IMG/VR virus record: IMGVR_UViG_3300006802_000144
Coordinates: 1-48,510 of that record
Strand: one strand, 5' to 3'
Length of the DNA stretch: 48,510 bases
Source of the DNA: a virus
In this document: positions 48,464-48,510 of the stretch, in pieces
Layout: the number at the start of each line of letters is the position of its first letter
Position numbering within the stretch: position 1 is the stretch's first letter
The notes under the pieces: generated by a model
What the model saw: only the letters and a program-made list of their open reading frames with translations
Databases searched by the model: none
What the model was told of the DNA's origin: nothing
Position numbers and translations under genes: made by a program

Positions 48464-48510
48464 TGCTAGTCCGGTCCGATTGGGGGAGGATTGTGGACCT
48501 TCTCCGGTTA
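48464..48510 (+). other. Right end, possible start of next gene or junction with left end
   Basis: After the helicase stop there is GGGGGAGG and then TTG/GTG near 48490. If the right end is joined to the left end, GTG (48492) gives a 19-codon frame that runs across the junction to TAA at 40-42, just before terS. This fits a circular or circularly permuted genome but does not prove it. No other feature is seen in these 47 bases. Confidence 0.35.

Overview
The window looks like a complete, or nearly complete, genome of a GC-rich temperate-type siphovirus (long non-contractile tail). It opens at the terminase genes, and every head, tail and lysis module follows in canonical order. The host is probably an alphaproteobacterium; this is inferred from high GC, a GTA-like tail assembly chaperone, a GH108 endolysin and the style of the small early proteins, and no sequence here names the host. 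No integrase, tRNA, CRISPR array or IS element was seen.

Layout. (1) 50-27558, plus strand: late operon. It holds terS, terL, portal, ClpP-like protease, HK97-fold capsid and two small head genes. A three-gene sugar-modification cassette follows (left-handed beta-helix acyltransferase, GT8-like transferase, DUF115-like protein). Then come head-tail connectors, neck, tail terminator, two paralogous tail-tube genes, a tail chaperone with a G-GGA-AAC frameshift site, a 1374-aa tape measure, distal tail proteins, fibres or spikes, and the lysis genes. Most neighbours overlap by 1-20 nt. (2) 27559-27868: a gene-poor stretch full of inverted repeats, with a terminator-like hairpin between convergent operons. 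(3) 27869-39265, minus strand: leftward early operon. Many tiny genes lie at its distal end; closer to its promoter are an ASCH-like protein, a MazG/DUF551 protein, a recombination block (unknown RAMP-like protein, probable ssDNA-binding partner, YqaJ exonuclease), a coiled-coil gene split by an in-frame TAG, and a pentapeptide-repeat protein. (4) 39266-40138: immunity region. An S24-like repressor gene lies between two promoters, each carrying the same 16-bp operator inside its -35/-10 spacer. (5) 40139-48463, plus strand: rightward early operon with a Cro-like protein, a GIY-YIG/HTH fusion, small HTH proteins, an SF2 helicase broken by an in-frame TAA, a DNA methyltransferase, a second SF2 helicase, a VRR-NUC nuclease and a D5/P4-type replicative helicase.

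How it works together. The repressor probably silences both PL (recombination and host takeover) and PR (replication). If the ends are joined, PR-initiated transcription would run from replication genes into the packaging and structural operon, as in lambdoid phages. The most unusual points are the sugar-modification cassette inside the head operon, the duplicated tail-tube gene with a lectin-like extension, the operator-in-spacer promoter pair with an apparently leaderless cro, the 5-nt-period array beside the recombination genes, the structured gap at 27.6-27.9 kb, and two in-frame nonsense codons in otherwise intact genes.
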